DNA of 64,000 bases from Mucilaginibacter sp. SG564. GTDB lineage: Bacteria; Bacteroidota; Bacteroidia; Sphingobacteriales; Sphingobacteriaceae. Each line of letters begins with the position of its first letter. The first letter of the stretch is position 1. The position numbers were made by a program, and so were the translations under genes. Shown here one piece after another: positions 52,240 through 61,700 of this stretch. A model generated the notes under the pieces. It was not told the origin of the DNA. It ran no database searches and worked only from the letters and a program-made list of their open reading frames with translations. Location of the stretch: assembly GCF_013149275.1 (NCBI RefSeq), contig NZ_JABGNA010000005.1, forward strand, positions 186,001 to 250,000, read 5' to 3'.

Positions 52240-52764
52240 ATGGTCATTGCTACATCGTCACTCGAATTGACACGCACCGACGGAACGAAGCTGTACGTCG
52301 AAATTGAGCCTGTATCCTATCATGAGGGCGGCAAATACGTTTATACCGGTGTTTACCAATTGCAGGCCACGCGCCACAACGACCCGGCTGGTGAGTATAC
52401 AGAGGATAATCCCGGCGACACTACGGATATCGGGTCATTCGCTCACAAACAGGACAATAAATATGAATGGGTTTATCTTGGAGATTTCCTGGATAACGAG
52501 GAGCAATCACAGATTGCTGATCATATCCAGCGGTTGGAGGATAAAGACGAATCGCCAGCGAGCTTTTATGTGCAGGCATTCTATCATGGGGGAATGAATA
52601 GTTTTGAAGTAACAGCGCGGGAATGCAGCTATACTGTCGCCTATGATGGCAAAGTGATCGCGGAAATTCGGCACCTTGGCGAATGGCAGCAAATCAGCGG
52701 TGAGCCGTTGGAAGAAGATGTTTTCGTTTCTGTAAAACAAGCGATTGAAGCAAAATTTGAATAA
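52240..52764 (+). CDS. Two-domain repair-island protein C (174 aa)
   Basis: Unrecognised acidic protein with two copies of the local domain. Domain 1 (~1-110) ends with YEWVYLGDFLDNEEQSQIAD then HIQRLED; domain 2 (~112-174) reads FYVQAFYHGGMNSFEV, SYTVAYDGKVIAEIRHLGEW, QQISGEPLEEDVFVSVKQAI, EAKFE. Domain 2 aligns with proteins A and B; domain 1 aligns with F (55796) through W.Y.G..L..EEQ. It is 17 bp upstream of the YdaT-like gene and likely in an operon with it and DUF1810. Confidence 0.72.
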   Translation: MVIATSSLELTRTDGTKLYVEIEPVSYHEGGKYVYTGVYQLQATRHNDPAGEYTEDNPGDTTDIGSFAHKQDNKYEWVYLGDFLDNEEQSQIADHIQRLEDKDESPASFYVQAFYHGGMNSFEVTARECSYTVAYDGKVIAEIRHLGEWQQISGEPLEEDVFVSVKQAIEAKFE

Positions 52765-52781
52765 AAGCAGGAGGAAGAATT

Positions 52782-52973
52782 ATGCCATGGTATAACGGAG
52801 ATTACCCGCCCTCATATAAGAACCAACCGAAGAAGATTCGGGATAAGGCGACCGAGATAGCCAACGAAGTGTTAAAAACTACCGGTAACGAGGGCGAAGC
52901 GATTGCCACCGGACTTAAACAGGCGCGGGCACACTTCGCCAATTTGCAAAAGAAGAAAGCAAAAGATGAGTAG
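52782..52973 (+). CDS. YdaT-like small basic protein (63 aa)
   Basis: MPWYNGDYPPSYKNQPKKIR then DKATEIANEVLKTTGNEGEA and IATGLKQARAHFANLQ. The MPW..DYP.S..N....R.KA..IAN......E..AI..G...A pattern is that of small proteins related to the N-terminal part of B. subtilis YdaT. Function unknown; often found with repair or stress genes. A strong Shine-Dalgarno (GCAGGAGGAAG) is present. It overlaps the start of the DUF1810 gene by 8 bp. Confidence 0.75.
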   Translation: MPWYNGDYPPSYKNQPKKIRDKATEIANEVLKTTGNEGEAIATGLKQARAHFANLQKKKAKDE

Positions 52974-53382
52974 CGATAGTTTGAAACGTTTTTTAGATGC
53001 CCAGCAACGGGATTATGCCATTGCATTAACAGAGATAAAAGCAGGTCATAAACGCAGCCACTGGATTTGGTATATTTTTCCCCAGATCGCGGGCCTGGGC
53101 TTTAGTGAAATGTCAAAGCGTTTCGCCATCAATAATTTACCTGAAGCGGCGGCTTACCTCGAACATCCGGTATTAGGCAAAAGGCTCATCGAGATTTCGC
53201 ATGTCCTGCTTCAGCTGAGCACCAATAATGCAAACGAGGTGATGGGCAGTCCGGATGATCTCAAGCTTCGTTCATCCATGACCCTTTTTGCGCAGGTACC
53301 GGGAGCCGATCCGGTTTTTTCAGCAGTCTTGAAAAAATATTTCCACGGAGAACCGGACAAGGCAACGCTACAGCTTTTGTAG
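52966..53382 (+). CDS. DUF1810 family protein
   Basis: 138 residues from MSSDSLKRFLDAQQRDYAIA; the longer frame upstream is only the shadow of the YdaT-like gene. Family hallmarks: KAGHKRSHWIWYIFPQIAGL, GFSEMSKRFAINNLPEAAAY, HPVLGKRLIEISHVLL and DDLKLRSSMTLFAQVP. Helical protein of unknown activity, related in fold to NADAR-like or calpastatin-annotated proteins. The 8-bp overlap with the previous gene indicates translational coupling. Confidence 0.9.
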   Translation: MSSDSLKRFLDAQQRDYAIALTEIKAGHKRSHWIWYIFPQIAGLGFSEMSKRFAINNLPEAAAYLEHPVLGKRLIEISHVLLQLSTNNANEVMGSPDDLKLRSSMTLFAQVPGADPVFSAVLKKYFHGEPDKATLQLL

Positions 53383-53440
53383 AATATATCTTTTAACGGT
53401 CAAGCCGTTAGCAGGTAAAATCCTTTTTATAAATTTGGCT

Positions 53441-54046
53441 ATGACAAATCCGATCAATTTGCAAATCAAAAGGGCCGATAATACCTGGGATATTGTCGAG
53501 GCTGCCCCTTTGCTAATTGAGGTGGATCATGAACTGGTACCCACCGGCACATTTCAGCTTTATCGTGGCTTTCCGGAATTCGACAGCGATCTATTCGATG
53601 CTGATGCTTTACGGGAGCGTTATGTGGAGAGCCTTGAACTTATCGGGGATGCTAACCCGGGTTATTTAGGTGAACTCCATTTTAAAGGCATCGGTTTATT
53701 TGAATGGAAATACGAGGGCAATCAACTGGTGGAAGACGAGGTTTGGCAAATCGTGGATTGCATACAGGATTTTGCCGCGGGAAAACAACAGCAAGTTGCC
53801 AATGGTATCATTATGCCGAAACCTGAGCATCAGCAGGAAATATCGTTGACCTTCAAATATGGCCGGGACCAGGTCGTTAGCCACATCCGGTTGGAGGAAA
53901 TGGAAGGCCATTTTATTGTACTGATCAACGGCGAGCCAGCCGCCCAGATCGAACTCATGGAAGAAGACTGGGAAATTACGGGTGGCGATATCTACGACCG
54001 TGACTTGCTGGAGGAAATCTTTCGTCGGATAAAAGCGAATACCTGA
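53441..54046 (+). CDS. Two-domain repair-island protein D (201 aa)
   Basis: 201 residues from MTNPINLQIKRADNTWDIVE (an in-frame TTG two codons upstream is less likely). It is a paralog of protein C. Domain 1 ends GLFEWKYEGNQLVEDEVWQI then VDCIQDF; domain 2 is LTFKYGRDQVVSHIRLEE, HFIVLINGEPAAQIELMEED, WEITGGDIYDRDLLEEIFRR, IKANT. Both match the strand-NG-strand-helix pattern of the family. Very acidic overall. It is convergent with the Mrr-type endonuclease gene. No catalytic motif seen. Confidence 0.72.
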   Translation: MTNPINLQIKRADNTWDIVEAAPLLIEVDHELVPTGTFQLYRGFPEFDSDLFDADALRERYVESLELIGDANPGYLGELHFKGIGLFEWKYEGNQLVEDEVWQIVDCIQDFAAGKQQQVANGIIMPKPEHQQEISLTFKYGRDQVVSHIRLEEMEGHFIVLINGEPAAQIELMEEDWEITGGDIYDRDLLEEIFRRIKANT

Positions 54047-54072
54047 TTCCGTATTGAACTCGAAGCAGCATC

Positions 54073-54927
54073 TTAGCAGTCTGGAGCTAAATTCCATATC
54101 AATCCGCTCTTTGACAGGGCCATATTCCTCTTATCGAATATTTCTTTCATGATCATCCATATTTGATCGGTTAATAGAAACGATCTTTTGGAACTTCTAT
54201 CTGACTTTGTAAAAAATCCGGTGATCGATACCTTTTCGACAGTGATTTCCTCCTTCGGCAGCTTCCAGAACAGTTCGCAAGTGAGTGGAAAATCTATCGT
54301 AGTAGTCTCCAGCAGTTTTCCTCGACTTTCCAGTTCGCTCGAAAATGCCGCCAGGTACTTACTAAAAGGAGTTACCTTTCCATAAGCATCCTCCAAATTG
54401 ACGTAGTACATCCGCATTATTTCATCTTCACCAGCGATAGTTCGGCTGCCAAAATCAATGCTAGTGACGTTAGCGCGTGAAACCATCATATTGACATGAA
54501 CATCCAGGGTTCCAACTTCGAACGACTCTTTGAAGCCAACATCATGTTCCCCGGCTTCCCTCAATTCGACAAGTTTTATCCCTTTGTACTCAGCGTAGGT
54601 TAGTGTATCCCTGGTAAATCCTGTTTTACAGACGATGATGCCACTCGCTATACCTGAATCCTGCATGGTCTCGGAAAGCTTCATGACGGTATCCTTGCTT
54701 ACTTTTTTCTTCCAGTATTTGCATTCGATTGCAGTAAGCAATTTTCGCTCCCCATCGAAAACTTCAGTTAGCACGTCGATTTGATGCTGCAGCCCGGATT
54801 TTCCTTTGACCTTAAAATTGCGTCCATAACCTATAACCTGAATCCCATGCCGGGCACCGAGCTCCTCAAAGATGTATTTCGTGATGGCTTCATAAACCTC
54901 CCAGTCGAATTCGCTTTTTTTAGACAT
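54073..54927 (-). CDS. Mrr-type (type IV) restriction endonuclease-like protein
   Basis: 284 residues. The N-terminal ~130 residues form an Mrr_cat PD-(D/E)xK nuclease fold: FDWEVYEAITKYIFEEL, GRNFKVKGKSGLQHQIDVLT (the Asp), LLTAIECKYWKKKVSKDTVM (the ExK), then GIASGIIVCKTGFTRDTLTY. The remaining ~150 residues (GTLDVHVNMMVSRANVTSID, CELFWKLPKEEITVEKVSIT) are of unknown type and may recognise DNA or a partner. Mrr-like enzymes cut modified or damaged DNA; repair-linked roles are also known. It is convergent with protein D. Confidence 0.82.
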   Translation of the reverse strand: MSKKSEFDWEVYEAITKYIFEELGARHGIQVIGYGRNFKVKGKSGLQHQIDVLTEVFDGERKLLTAIECKYWKKKVSKDTVMKLSETMQDSGIASGIIVCKTGFTRDTLTYAEYKGIKLVELREAGEHDVGFKESFEVGTLDVHVNMMVSRANVTSIDFGSRTIAGEDEIMRMYYVNLEDAYGKVTPFSKYLAAFSSELESRGKLLETTTIDFPLTCELFWKLPKEEITVEKVSITGFFTKSDRSSKRSFLLTDQIWMIMKEIFDKRNMALSKSGLIWNLAPDC

Positions 54928-55179
54928 CGTTTTAAAATGGATTTTTAAGATTATTTTTTGCCGTTGAAAGACGAATATTTTCCAAAGGCATCAGCGATTT
55001 GAACAAAGCATAAAGCTAAACAATCCAATATAATCCTGTAATTCAGCAGTTCTGAGAAATATCCTTATTGTTCCCCTGTTGAAATTAACCGAAATATCGG
55101 ATTTAGGAGTATCGTGTTTGTTCTTTTATTCCAGCGTTTGAAAACGTTGCTATCAATTCGGCATAGTGGCCTGTTAACA

Positions 55180-55791
55180 TTAGATCACCACCCGGAAGGT
55201 CAGGTTGACACGCGGTGTCATGGGTTTAACGGATTTGGCAATACGGTGTTCCCAACGTTCCTGCAACCCGCTTTTCATCAGCAGGAACGACCCATGTTCC
55301 AAACGAACTGAATATTTCTCGCTGTGATCCGTTTTACTGCGGATATCAAAACTACGGACTTGGCCAAAGCTAACCGATGCGATCACCGGGTGCTTGCCCA
55401 AAATGCTTTCCTTGTCGCTATGCCAGGCAACGGAATCGTTGCCATCCCGATAATAGTTCAGCAAAACGCTGTTAAATGTGGTTCCGGCCAGTGGTTCAAC
55501 CACTTTTTTGATCGCCAGCAGTTCTGGCGTCCAGGGCGTGGGGTTGGATATACGTCCGGGATGAGAGTAATCGGTACCGATGTCGCCGTACCACGCGGTC
55601 AGGCGAGGTGTAATTACTTCCTTATCGTACATCTTTTGCACCGTTTGTTTCCATGGGGTTTCCGCGATAAATTTTTGCAGGAAAAAATCACCTTCCTGTG
55701 GGCTGAACAGGCCCGGAAAGTATTCCAAATAATCATTAGGCAGGCCTTTACTTTGTCCCGCCTCGGGAAAAAAACACAATTGCTCCATCAT
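55180..55791 (-). CDS. alkB: AlkB-like 2-oxoglutarate/Fe(II) DNA dealkylase
   Basis: 203 residues. Core motifs: LLNYYRDGNDSVAWHSDKES (HxD iron ligands), VIASVSFGQVRSFDIRSK, LEHGSFLLMKSGLQERWEHR (third His), and the cosubstrate Arg pair in PRVNLTFRVVI. This matches bacterial AlkB-type enzymes that oxidatively reverse 1-methyladenine and 3-methylcytosine. It begins 4 bp after the stop of small protein F, so the two are translated as a pair. Confidence 0.92.
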   Translation of the reverse strand: MMEQLCFFPEAGQSKGLPNDYLEYFPGLFSPQEGDFFLQKFIAETPWKQTVQKMYDKEVITPRLTAWYGDIGTDYSHPGRISNPTPWTPELLAIKKVVEPLAGTTFNSVLLNYYRDGNDSVAWHSDKESILGKHPVIASVSFGQVRSFDIRSKTDHSEKYSVRLEHGSFLLMKSGLQERWEHRIAKSVKPMTPRVNLTFRVVI

Positions 55792-55795
55792 CTTC

Positions 55796-56056
55796 TTATA
55801 GGCCGTTGATCAATTTATTCATTTCTTTATGGTGGCCGCTGATAAAACCTGCCACATCCTCCTGTTCTTCTACTGTCAATTCCTCACCGTCATAAATCCA
55901 GTTATCAGCTGAGTCAAACAGTATCCGGCCGATAGCAGTCTCTTGTAAAACGTCATAAAGGTGGTAGCCATCTCCGTTATCCGGCATCACCCGTACCCAC
56001 CTTTCTTCGTTTGTTTTGGCCGTTTTCGGCCGCTCTTCGAACAACTTACTTCTCAT
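55796..56056 (-). CDS. Small repair-island domain protein F (86 aa), upstream of alkB
   Basis: Unrecognised. The sequence EERWVRVMPDNGDGYHLYDV, LQETAIGRILFDSADNWIYD and GEELTVEEQEDVAGFISGHH follows the local domain pattern, closest to domain 1 of proteins C and D (W.Y.G..L..EEQ..VA.FI). The N-terminal ~15 residues are basic. The 4-bp gap to alkB suggests translational coupling. Confidence 0.7.
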   Translation of the reverse strand: MRSKLFEERPKTAKTNEERWVRVMPDNGDGYHLYDVLQETAIGRILFDSADNWIYDGEELTVEEQEDVAGFISGHHKEMNKLINGL

Positions 56057-56077
56057 AAAACAAAAGTGGAGAAAAAA

Positions 56078-56116
56078 ATGTAAAATACATTAAGGAAATG
56101 CTAAAAATATTAGCAT
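56078..56116. promoter_or_regulatory. Two palindromes in the divergent alkB/imuA promoter region
   Basis: ATGTA-AAA-TACAT (56078-56090) and ATGCTAA-AAATA-TTAGCAT (56098-56116, perfect 7-bp arms) lie inside the 88-bp gap between genes F (minus) and G (plus). They are positioned to control both directions and are candidate operators for a damage-response repressor; the regulator is not in the window. Confidence 0.5.
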
Positions 56117-56144
56117 AACTTTATAGTCCTAAAATGTTGACAGT

Positions 56145-56505
56145 ATGGTGCCATTTAATTTAGAAATAGAACTGGCCGGTAAACCGGTGATAATCAATAT
56201 CGAACAGCTTGACCGTTTAGCAGATGACGAAGGTTTTATACGCTATGATGCCAGGGAGGGAAAGCGCCGTGCTGTGGTGTACATTCAAAGTTGAGGATCA
56301 AATAATGCCGTTGGAAATAGCGCAGGAAGCGGAGGCGTATTTTGAAGCCGTCCATTACCCTGAACATTTGCTGGCATTCAGCATCGAAGATGATTTTGCT
56401 TCGGAAGAGATTCAAATAATAGCTAATGCTATCCGCCAGTATAATCGCAAACTGCGGTGTATGTTCAACAAATTCATGAAACGCTCTTTATTTACTGATT
56501 TATGA
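56145..56505 (+). pseudogene. Small repair-island domain protein G, frameshifted, upstream of imuA
   Basis: The ATG at 56145 reads MVPFNLEIELAGKPVIINIE, QLDRLADDEGFIRYDAREGK and RRAVVYIQS before a TGA near 56290. In the next frame the sequence continues FKVEDQIMPLEIAQEAEAYF, PEHLLAFSIEDDFASEEIQI and IANAIRQYNRK, the expected second half of the domain. A shift near 56275-56290 thus breaks one gene of about 119 codons. The 3' half ends in an ATGA overlap with imuA, so coupling was once or still is used. Programmed frameshifting or a sequencing error are alternatives. Confidence 0.6.
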
Positions 56506-57227
56506 AACCCACAAAAGAAGAAATTATCAGCCAGCTTCGCCAGGACATGATCCGTTGGGAAGGTTTTCGCCCGCAGCAACCCGGCGCGAGTAATGACCTT
56601 GGACTTGGACCGGTGGCAACCGCTTTTTCGGATGGGGTATTTCCCACCGGTGCTATCCATGAGTTTATCAGCAGCAGCCCGGAAGATACGGCCGCGAGCG
56701 GGGGCTTTATTGCCGGTCTCGTTCAAAAAATACTAGGCAACGGCGGGGCCTGTCTGTGGATCAGCTATACCCGCCGCATTTATCCGCCAGCGCTGAAACT
56801 GTTCGGGGTCGATCCGGACCGTGTTATTTTTATCGATGTACCGCTGCAAAAAGATGTTCTTTGGGTGACCGAGGAAGCACTGAAGTGCGAAGGCGTGGCT
56901 ACCGTGATCTGCGAAACTAAAGCGCTTAGTTTTACGGAATCGCAACGTCTTGCTTTAGCCGTTGAGAAGAGCCATGTGACCGGGTTTATACTGCGAAAGG
57001 ATGTCAAAAAAACCAATACCACTGCCTGCGTCACTCGCTGGCAGATCCGGCCGGTGCGCAGCCAGTTAAGACCAGGCATGCCGGGTGTTGGCCATCCGCG
57101 CTGGCAGGTCGAATTGCTTAAGGTTAGAAACGGCAGGCCGGGAAACTGGACCGTTGAATGGAAAAAGCAAAGTTTCCAGACCGTTATTGTTCCACAGATC
57201 ATCGAATCAAACCGCCGTTATGCCTAA
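56502..57227 (+). CDS. imuA: ImuA-like RecA-fold protein of the translesion mutasome
   Basis: 241 residues. FRPQQPGASNDLGLGPVATA and VFPTGAIHEFISSSPEDTAA (~40-60) open the RecA-like core. GGACLWISYTRRIYPPALKL and RVIFIDVPLQKDVLWVTEEA follow; the C-terminal TACVTRWQIRPVRSQLRPGM and HPRWQVELLKVRNGRPGNWT are typical of ImuA in Bacteroidota. A clear Walker A is not visible, as usual for ImuA. With ImuB and DnaE2 it carries out damage-induced error-prone synthesis. It overlaps gene G upstream (ATGA) and imuB downstream by 8 bp. Confidence 0.87.
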   Translation: MKPTKEEIISQLRQDMIRWEGFRPQQPGASNDLGLGPVATAFSDGVFPTGAIHEFISSSPEDTAASGGFIAGLVQKILGNGGACLWISYTRRIYPPALKLFGVDPDRVIFIDVPLQKDVLWVTEEALKCEGVATVICETKALSFTESQRLALAVEKSHVTGFILRKDVKKTNTTACVTRWQIRPVRSQLRPGMPGVGHPRWQVELLKVRNGRPGNWTVEWKKQSFQTVIVPQIIESNRRYA

Positions 57228-58725
57228 GCGCTTTGCTTCCATATGGTTCAGGCATTTACTGACAGACCAAAAGGCAATCCACCAAACCGGCCTGAAAGGG
57301 AAAGCCTATGTTTTCGCCGAGCCGGATCATGGACGCATGCTGATCATGGCACTAACCGAGGAAGCTCGTAAATACGGGATAACAGAGGGCATGACCGTTG
57401 CAGACGCGCGGGTGATCGCACCTGATCTTTTGGTTTTTGACGGCAAACCCGGCCGTAATATAAAATTACTAACCGGCCTTGCCGAATGGTGCCTGCGGTA
57501 TACACCGCTTGTGCAGCTTGATCCGCCTGACGGCTTATTATTAGATGTCACCGGGTGTACGCATTTAAAGGGCGGCGAAAAAGCTTATTTGCAGGAAATC
57601 GCCTCGCGCCTGAAAACAATCGGCTATGACGTCCGGCCGGCGATAGCCGATACCATCGGCGCAGCCTGGGGTGTAGCGCGCTGTGCAGCCTCGGGCCTGA
57701 TTGTTCCTGCCGGCGCTCATCGTAATGCGCTGATGACCCTACCGCCTTCCGCACTTCGCCTGCCGATGGATCAATTGCTGAAACTACGGAACCTCGGTTT
57801 GCACCAGATTAGCAGTTTTATTTATATGCCCAATTCGGTACTTCGCAGACGTTTTGGCAAGGATATGGTGCTCCGTTTACAACAGGCACTCGGCCAGGAA
57901 CCGGAATATTTATTTCCGCTTAAAGAACCCGTTCCCTACAGTGAGCGGCTGGAATGTCTGGAAGCCATCAAAACAAGGCCGGCCATAGAGATCGCACTGA
58001 ATGAATTGCTGGAAAAACTGTGCAAAAGGCTTTATGGCGAAGGCCTGGGCCTGCGCTCGGCCATGTTCAGCTGGTTCCGTGTCGATGGGAAGAACGGTAA
58101 TATAACCATTGGTACCAATCACTCCAGCAACCGGGTACTACATCTGTTCAAGCTTTTTTTTACTAAGCTGGACACGGTTGCGCCCGGTCTTGCCGGGATT
58201 GAACTATTTACGCTTGATGCCCTGAAAACCGAGCCGATCAATGACAAGCAAAGCGAATTATGGTCCGCGAAAGGTGGCGCCCACAATGAAGAAGTAGCTG
58301 AATTACTCGACCGCGTGGCAAACCAGATCGGCACAGCCCCAATCCATCGTTACCTGCCCGGCGAACATTACTGGCCCGAACGTACACCGAAATTGAATAG
58401 CGATATCAAAAAGGCCCCCGAAAGCCAGTGGCGCACCGATAAACCGCGGCCGATGCAGATACTCGATAGACCGGAACCCATTGAAGCAATGGCGCTGACG
58501 CCTGATTATCCGCCGAAGCTTTTTATCTGGAAAGGTGAACAGCACATTATTGTTGGTGCAGACGGCCCTGAACGTATAGAACGGGAATGGTGGCTGGAAC
58601 CGGGCGAACACCGCGACTACTACATCGCCGAAGACGAAGCAGGTCGACGTTATTGGCTCTTCCGCTCCGGTCACTATAACGCGGAAAACAATCAGCACTG
58701 GTATTTACATGGATTTTTTGCTTAA
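57220..58725 (+). CDS. imuB: ImuB, inactive Y-family polymerase homolog
   Basis: 501 residues from MPKRFASIWFRHLLTDQKAI; 45 in-frame codons upstream overlap imuA and are rejected. The Y-family fold is visible: AYVFAEPDHGRMLIMALTEE, ARKYGITEGMTVADARVIAP and TPLVQLDPPDGLLLDVTGCT. The acidic catalytic pair of active polymerases is replaced (LLLDVTGCTH lacks the DE), so it acts as a scaffold linking DnaE2, ImuA and the sliding clamp. The little-finger region and the C-terminal domain (PPKLFIWKGEQHIIVGADGP, EWWLEPGEHRDYYIAEDEAG) are complete. Confidence 0.9.
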   Translation: MPKRFASIWFRHLLTDQKAIHQTGLKGKAYVFAEPDHGRMLIMALTEEARKYGITEGMTVADARVIAPDLLVFDGKPGRNIKLLTGLAEWCLRYTPLVQLDPPDGLLLDVTGCTHLKGGEKAYLQEIASRLKTIGYDVRPAIADTIGAAWGVARCAASGLIVPAGAHRNALMTLPPSALRLPMDQLLKLRNLGLHQISSFIYMPNSVLRRRFGKDMVLRLQQALGQEPEYLFPLKEPVPYSERLECLEAIKTRPAIEIALNELLEKLCKRLYGEGLGLRSAMFSWFRVDGKNGNITIGTNHSSNRVLHLFKLFFTKLDTVAPGLAGIELFTLDALKTEPINDKQSELWSAKGGAHNEEVAELLDRVANQIGTAPIHRYLPGEHYWPERTPKLNSDIKKAPESQWRTDKPRPMQILDRPEPIEAMALTPDYPPKLFIWKGEQHIIVGADGPERIEREWWLEPGEHRDYYIAEDEAGRRYWLFRSGHYNAENNQHWYLHGFFA

Positions 58726-58733
58726 CACACCAT

Positions 58734-61700
58734 ATGAGTTACGTCGAATTACAGGTGACCAGCAATTTCAGCTTCAGGCGCGGCGCCAGCCATCCCGAAG
58801 AATTAGTCGATCAGGCAGCTGACCTCGGTTATGACGCCATTGCGCTGACCGACCGTAACACTTTTGCCGGTATCGTACGTGCTTATGCAGTTGCTAAAGA
58901 CCGCAATATTCGGCTGATCCCCGGTGTGCGCCTTGACCTGCTGGACGGACCGAGCTTGCTAGCCTATCCGACCAACAAAGAAGCCTATGGCCGGCTATCC
59001 GCGCTGCTTACGTCAGGCAACCTGCGTGCCGAAAAGGAAAAATGCTATATCAGTAAAAAAGATGTTTACGATCACGCTGCAGGCAGCTACTTTATTATTA
59101 TACCACCTGATAAGATCACGCAGGATTTCGAATTTGAACTCGTCTTTTCGCATCACGTCGAGGATTACAAACGAAACCTGTCCAACCTTTATGTAGCCGC
59201 CACCAAGTATTACACCGGCGATGATGCCAAGCGCTTATTCTTATTGGCCGAGCTGGGACTCCCTTTAGTCGCAACCAATGATGTACATTATCATCACGTA
59301 TCCAGGAGGGAACTCCAGGATGTGCTCACCTGTATCCGGGAAAAGTGCAGCATCTTTAATGCCGGTTATAAATTGCATCAAAATGCGGAGCGACACCTGA
59401 AAGAAAAAGTGGAAATGGAGCGGCTGTTCCGCAATTACCCGGAAGCGATTACTAATGCCCGGAATATTGCTGATACCTGCCGGTTCGATCTGAAGTCGCT
59501 AAAATACAAATACCCCCATGAACTGACCACGGATGGCCGTACGCCACAGCAACAATTGGAATACCTAACCTGGAAAGGTGCAAATGCTTTCTACATAGAC
59601 CGTGTCCCCGATAAAGTATTTAAAGCCCTTAAAGATGAACTGGAGATCATCGCGGAATTGGATGTGGCTGATTATTTCCTGACTGTCGAAGATTATGTGA
59701 CCTGGGCGCGGAAACAAAACATCCTTTGTCAGGGACGTGGTTCTGCTGCTAACTCCGCCGTATGCTTTGTACTCGGAATCACCTCGGTGCCGCCGGATAA
59801 GTCGAATTTGCTTTTTGCACGTTTCCTGTCGAAAGAACGCAATGAGCCGCCTGACATTGATGTTGACTTTGAGCACGAGCGGCGGGAAGAAGTGATCCAG
59901 TATATTTATAACCGCTTTGGCCGTGATCGTGCCGCTATCCTGCCAACCGTATTTACCCTTCATTATAAAGGTGCGATAAATGATGTCGGCCGGGCCATGG
60001 GCCTTTCAGTCGATGTCGTCAAACAACTTTCGGATGCCTATGGTGATCTGTCAGATGAAGAAATTACCGCCGAACAGCTTGGTGCATTAGGGCTTAACCA
60101 CAAAGACCCGCATTTGCTCAAAGTAATAGAATTGACATCCCTTCTGATTGGTTTTCCACGTCAGCTCGGCCAGCATACCGGAGGGTTTGTGATCACTGAC
60201 GGTAAACTCAGCGACCTATGCCCGATCTTTCATGCCCGCATGGAAAATCGCACGAATATCGAATGGAACAAGGACGATATTGACGCGCTCGGCTTCATGA
60301 AAGTGGATGTGCTGGCTTTGGGTATGTTGACCTGTATCCGCAAGGCTTTTGATCTGGTGCAAAGCCACTATGGTATTACACTGACGCTGGCCAATATCCC
60401 GCAGGATGATCCCAAAGTTTATGAGATGATCACAGCGGCCGATACGCTCGGCGTATTCCAGATCGAGAGCCGTGCCCAAATGTCGATGCTGCCGCGCATG
60501 AAACCTACCTGCTTTTATGACCTTGTGATTGAAGTTGCTATTGTACGGCCAGGCCCCATACAGGGCGATATGGTTCATCCATATATCAGGCGAAGGAACG
60601 GCGAAGAAGCAGTCGATTATCCTTCCGACGAAATCAAATCGATCCTCGAAAGGACACTCGGTGTCCCGCTTTTCCAGGAACAGGCAATGGAACTGGCTAT
60701 CGTGGCTGCCGGGTTTACGCCGGGCGAAGCTGACCTGCTGCGCAGAACTATGGCCACTTTCAAGTTTAACGGAATGGTCAGCAAGTTCGAGCATAAACTG
60801 ATCACGGGCATGACCTCACGCGGTTATACCGAAGAATACGCGCGCCGCATCTTCAAGCAGCTTGAAGGCTTTGGTAGCTATGGTTTTCCGGAAAGCCATG
60901 CAGCCAGTTTTGCCTTGTTGGTTTACGTTTCCTGCTGGCTTAAATTCTATTATCCAGAAGTATTTTGCGCAGCGCTGCTGAACAGTCAGCCTATGGGCTT
61001 TTACCAACCGGCACAAATCGTTCGTAATGCCCGAGAACATGGCGTTAAAATCCTGCATCCTGATGTAAACCGTTCGCAATGGGATAGCATACTGGAACCC
61101 AAAGATGGCCGGTATTTTACGGTGCGGCTGGGCTTAAGGGAGATTGGCGGCATCCGCAAAGAAGAAATCGATAAGCTGGTAAACGGCAGGATAAATCCTT
61201 ATACCGAACCGCATCAAATTTGCGATGCCGGGGTCAGTGTAGCCACCATGGAGAAATTAGCAAACGCAGATGCCTTTCGTTCCATGGACCTTGACCGCAG
61301 GCGCGCCCTTTGGGAAGTCGCAGCCCTGCATGACCGCCCGGTGCAATTAATGCAGGGCCAGCCCTCAGAAAGCCTTCATGAACCGGAAGTTACCTTGCCG
61401 ACCTTACGGCTTTCGGAACACGTGGTGCAGGATTACGCGACTATCGGCCTGTCTGTCAAAGGCCATCCGCTCAGCTTCATTCGTCATACGCTGGAATTAC
61501 TGCATATCAAAACGGCAAAAGATGCGAATCAAACTGAAAATAAAACGGTGATCAAAACTGCCGGCCTGATCCTCGTTCGCCAGCGCCCCGGCACGGCCAA
61601 AGGGGTTTGTTTTATTACCTTGGAAGATGAAACAGGGACCACTAATCTGGTCGTGTTCCCCAAGCTGTTTGCCAAATACCGAAAAGAGATATCACATGCC

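Noticed and set aside
52903..52965. N-terminal extension of the DUF1810 protein
   Set aside because: It is the shadow of the YdaT-like gene; the ATG at 52966 precedes the family's first conserved residues.
57085..57219. 45-codon N-terminal extension of ImuB
   Set aside because: It overlaps imuA in another frame; the Y-family N-terminus begins at MPKRFASIWF.
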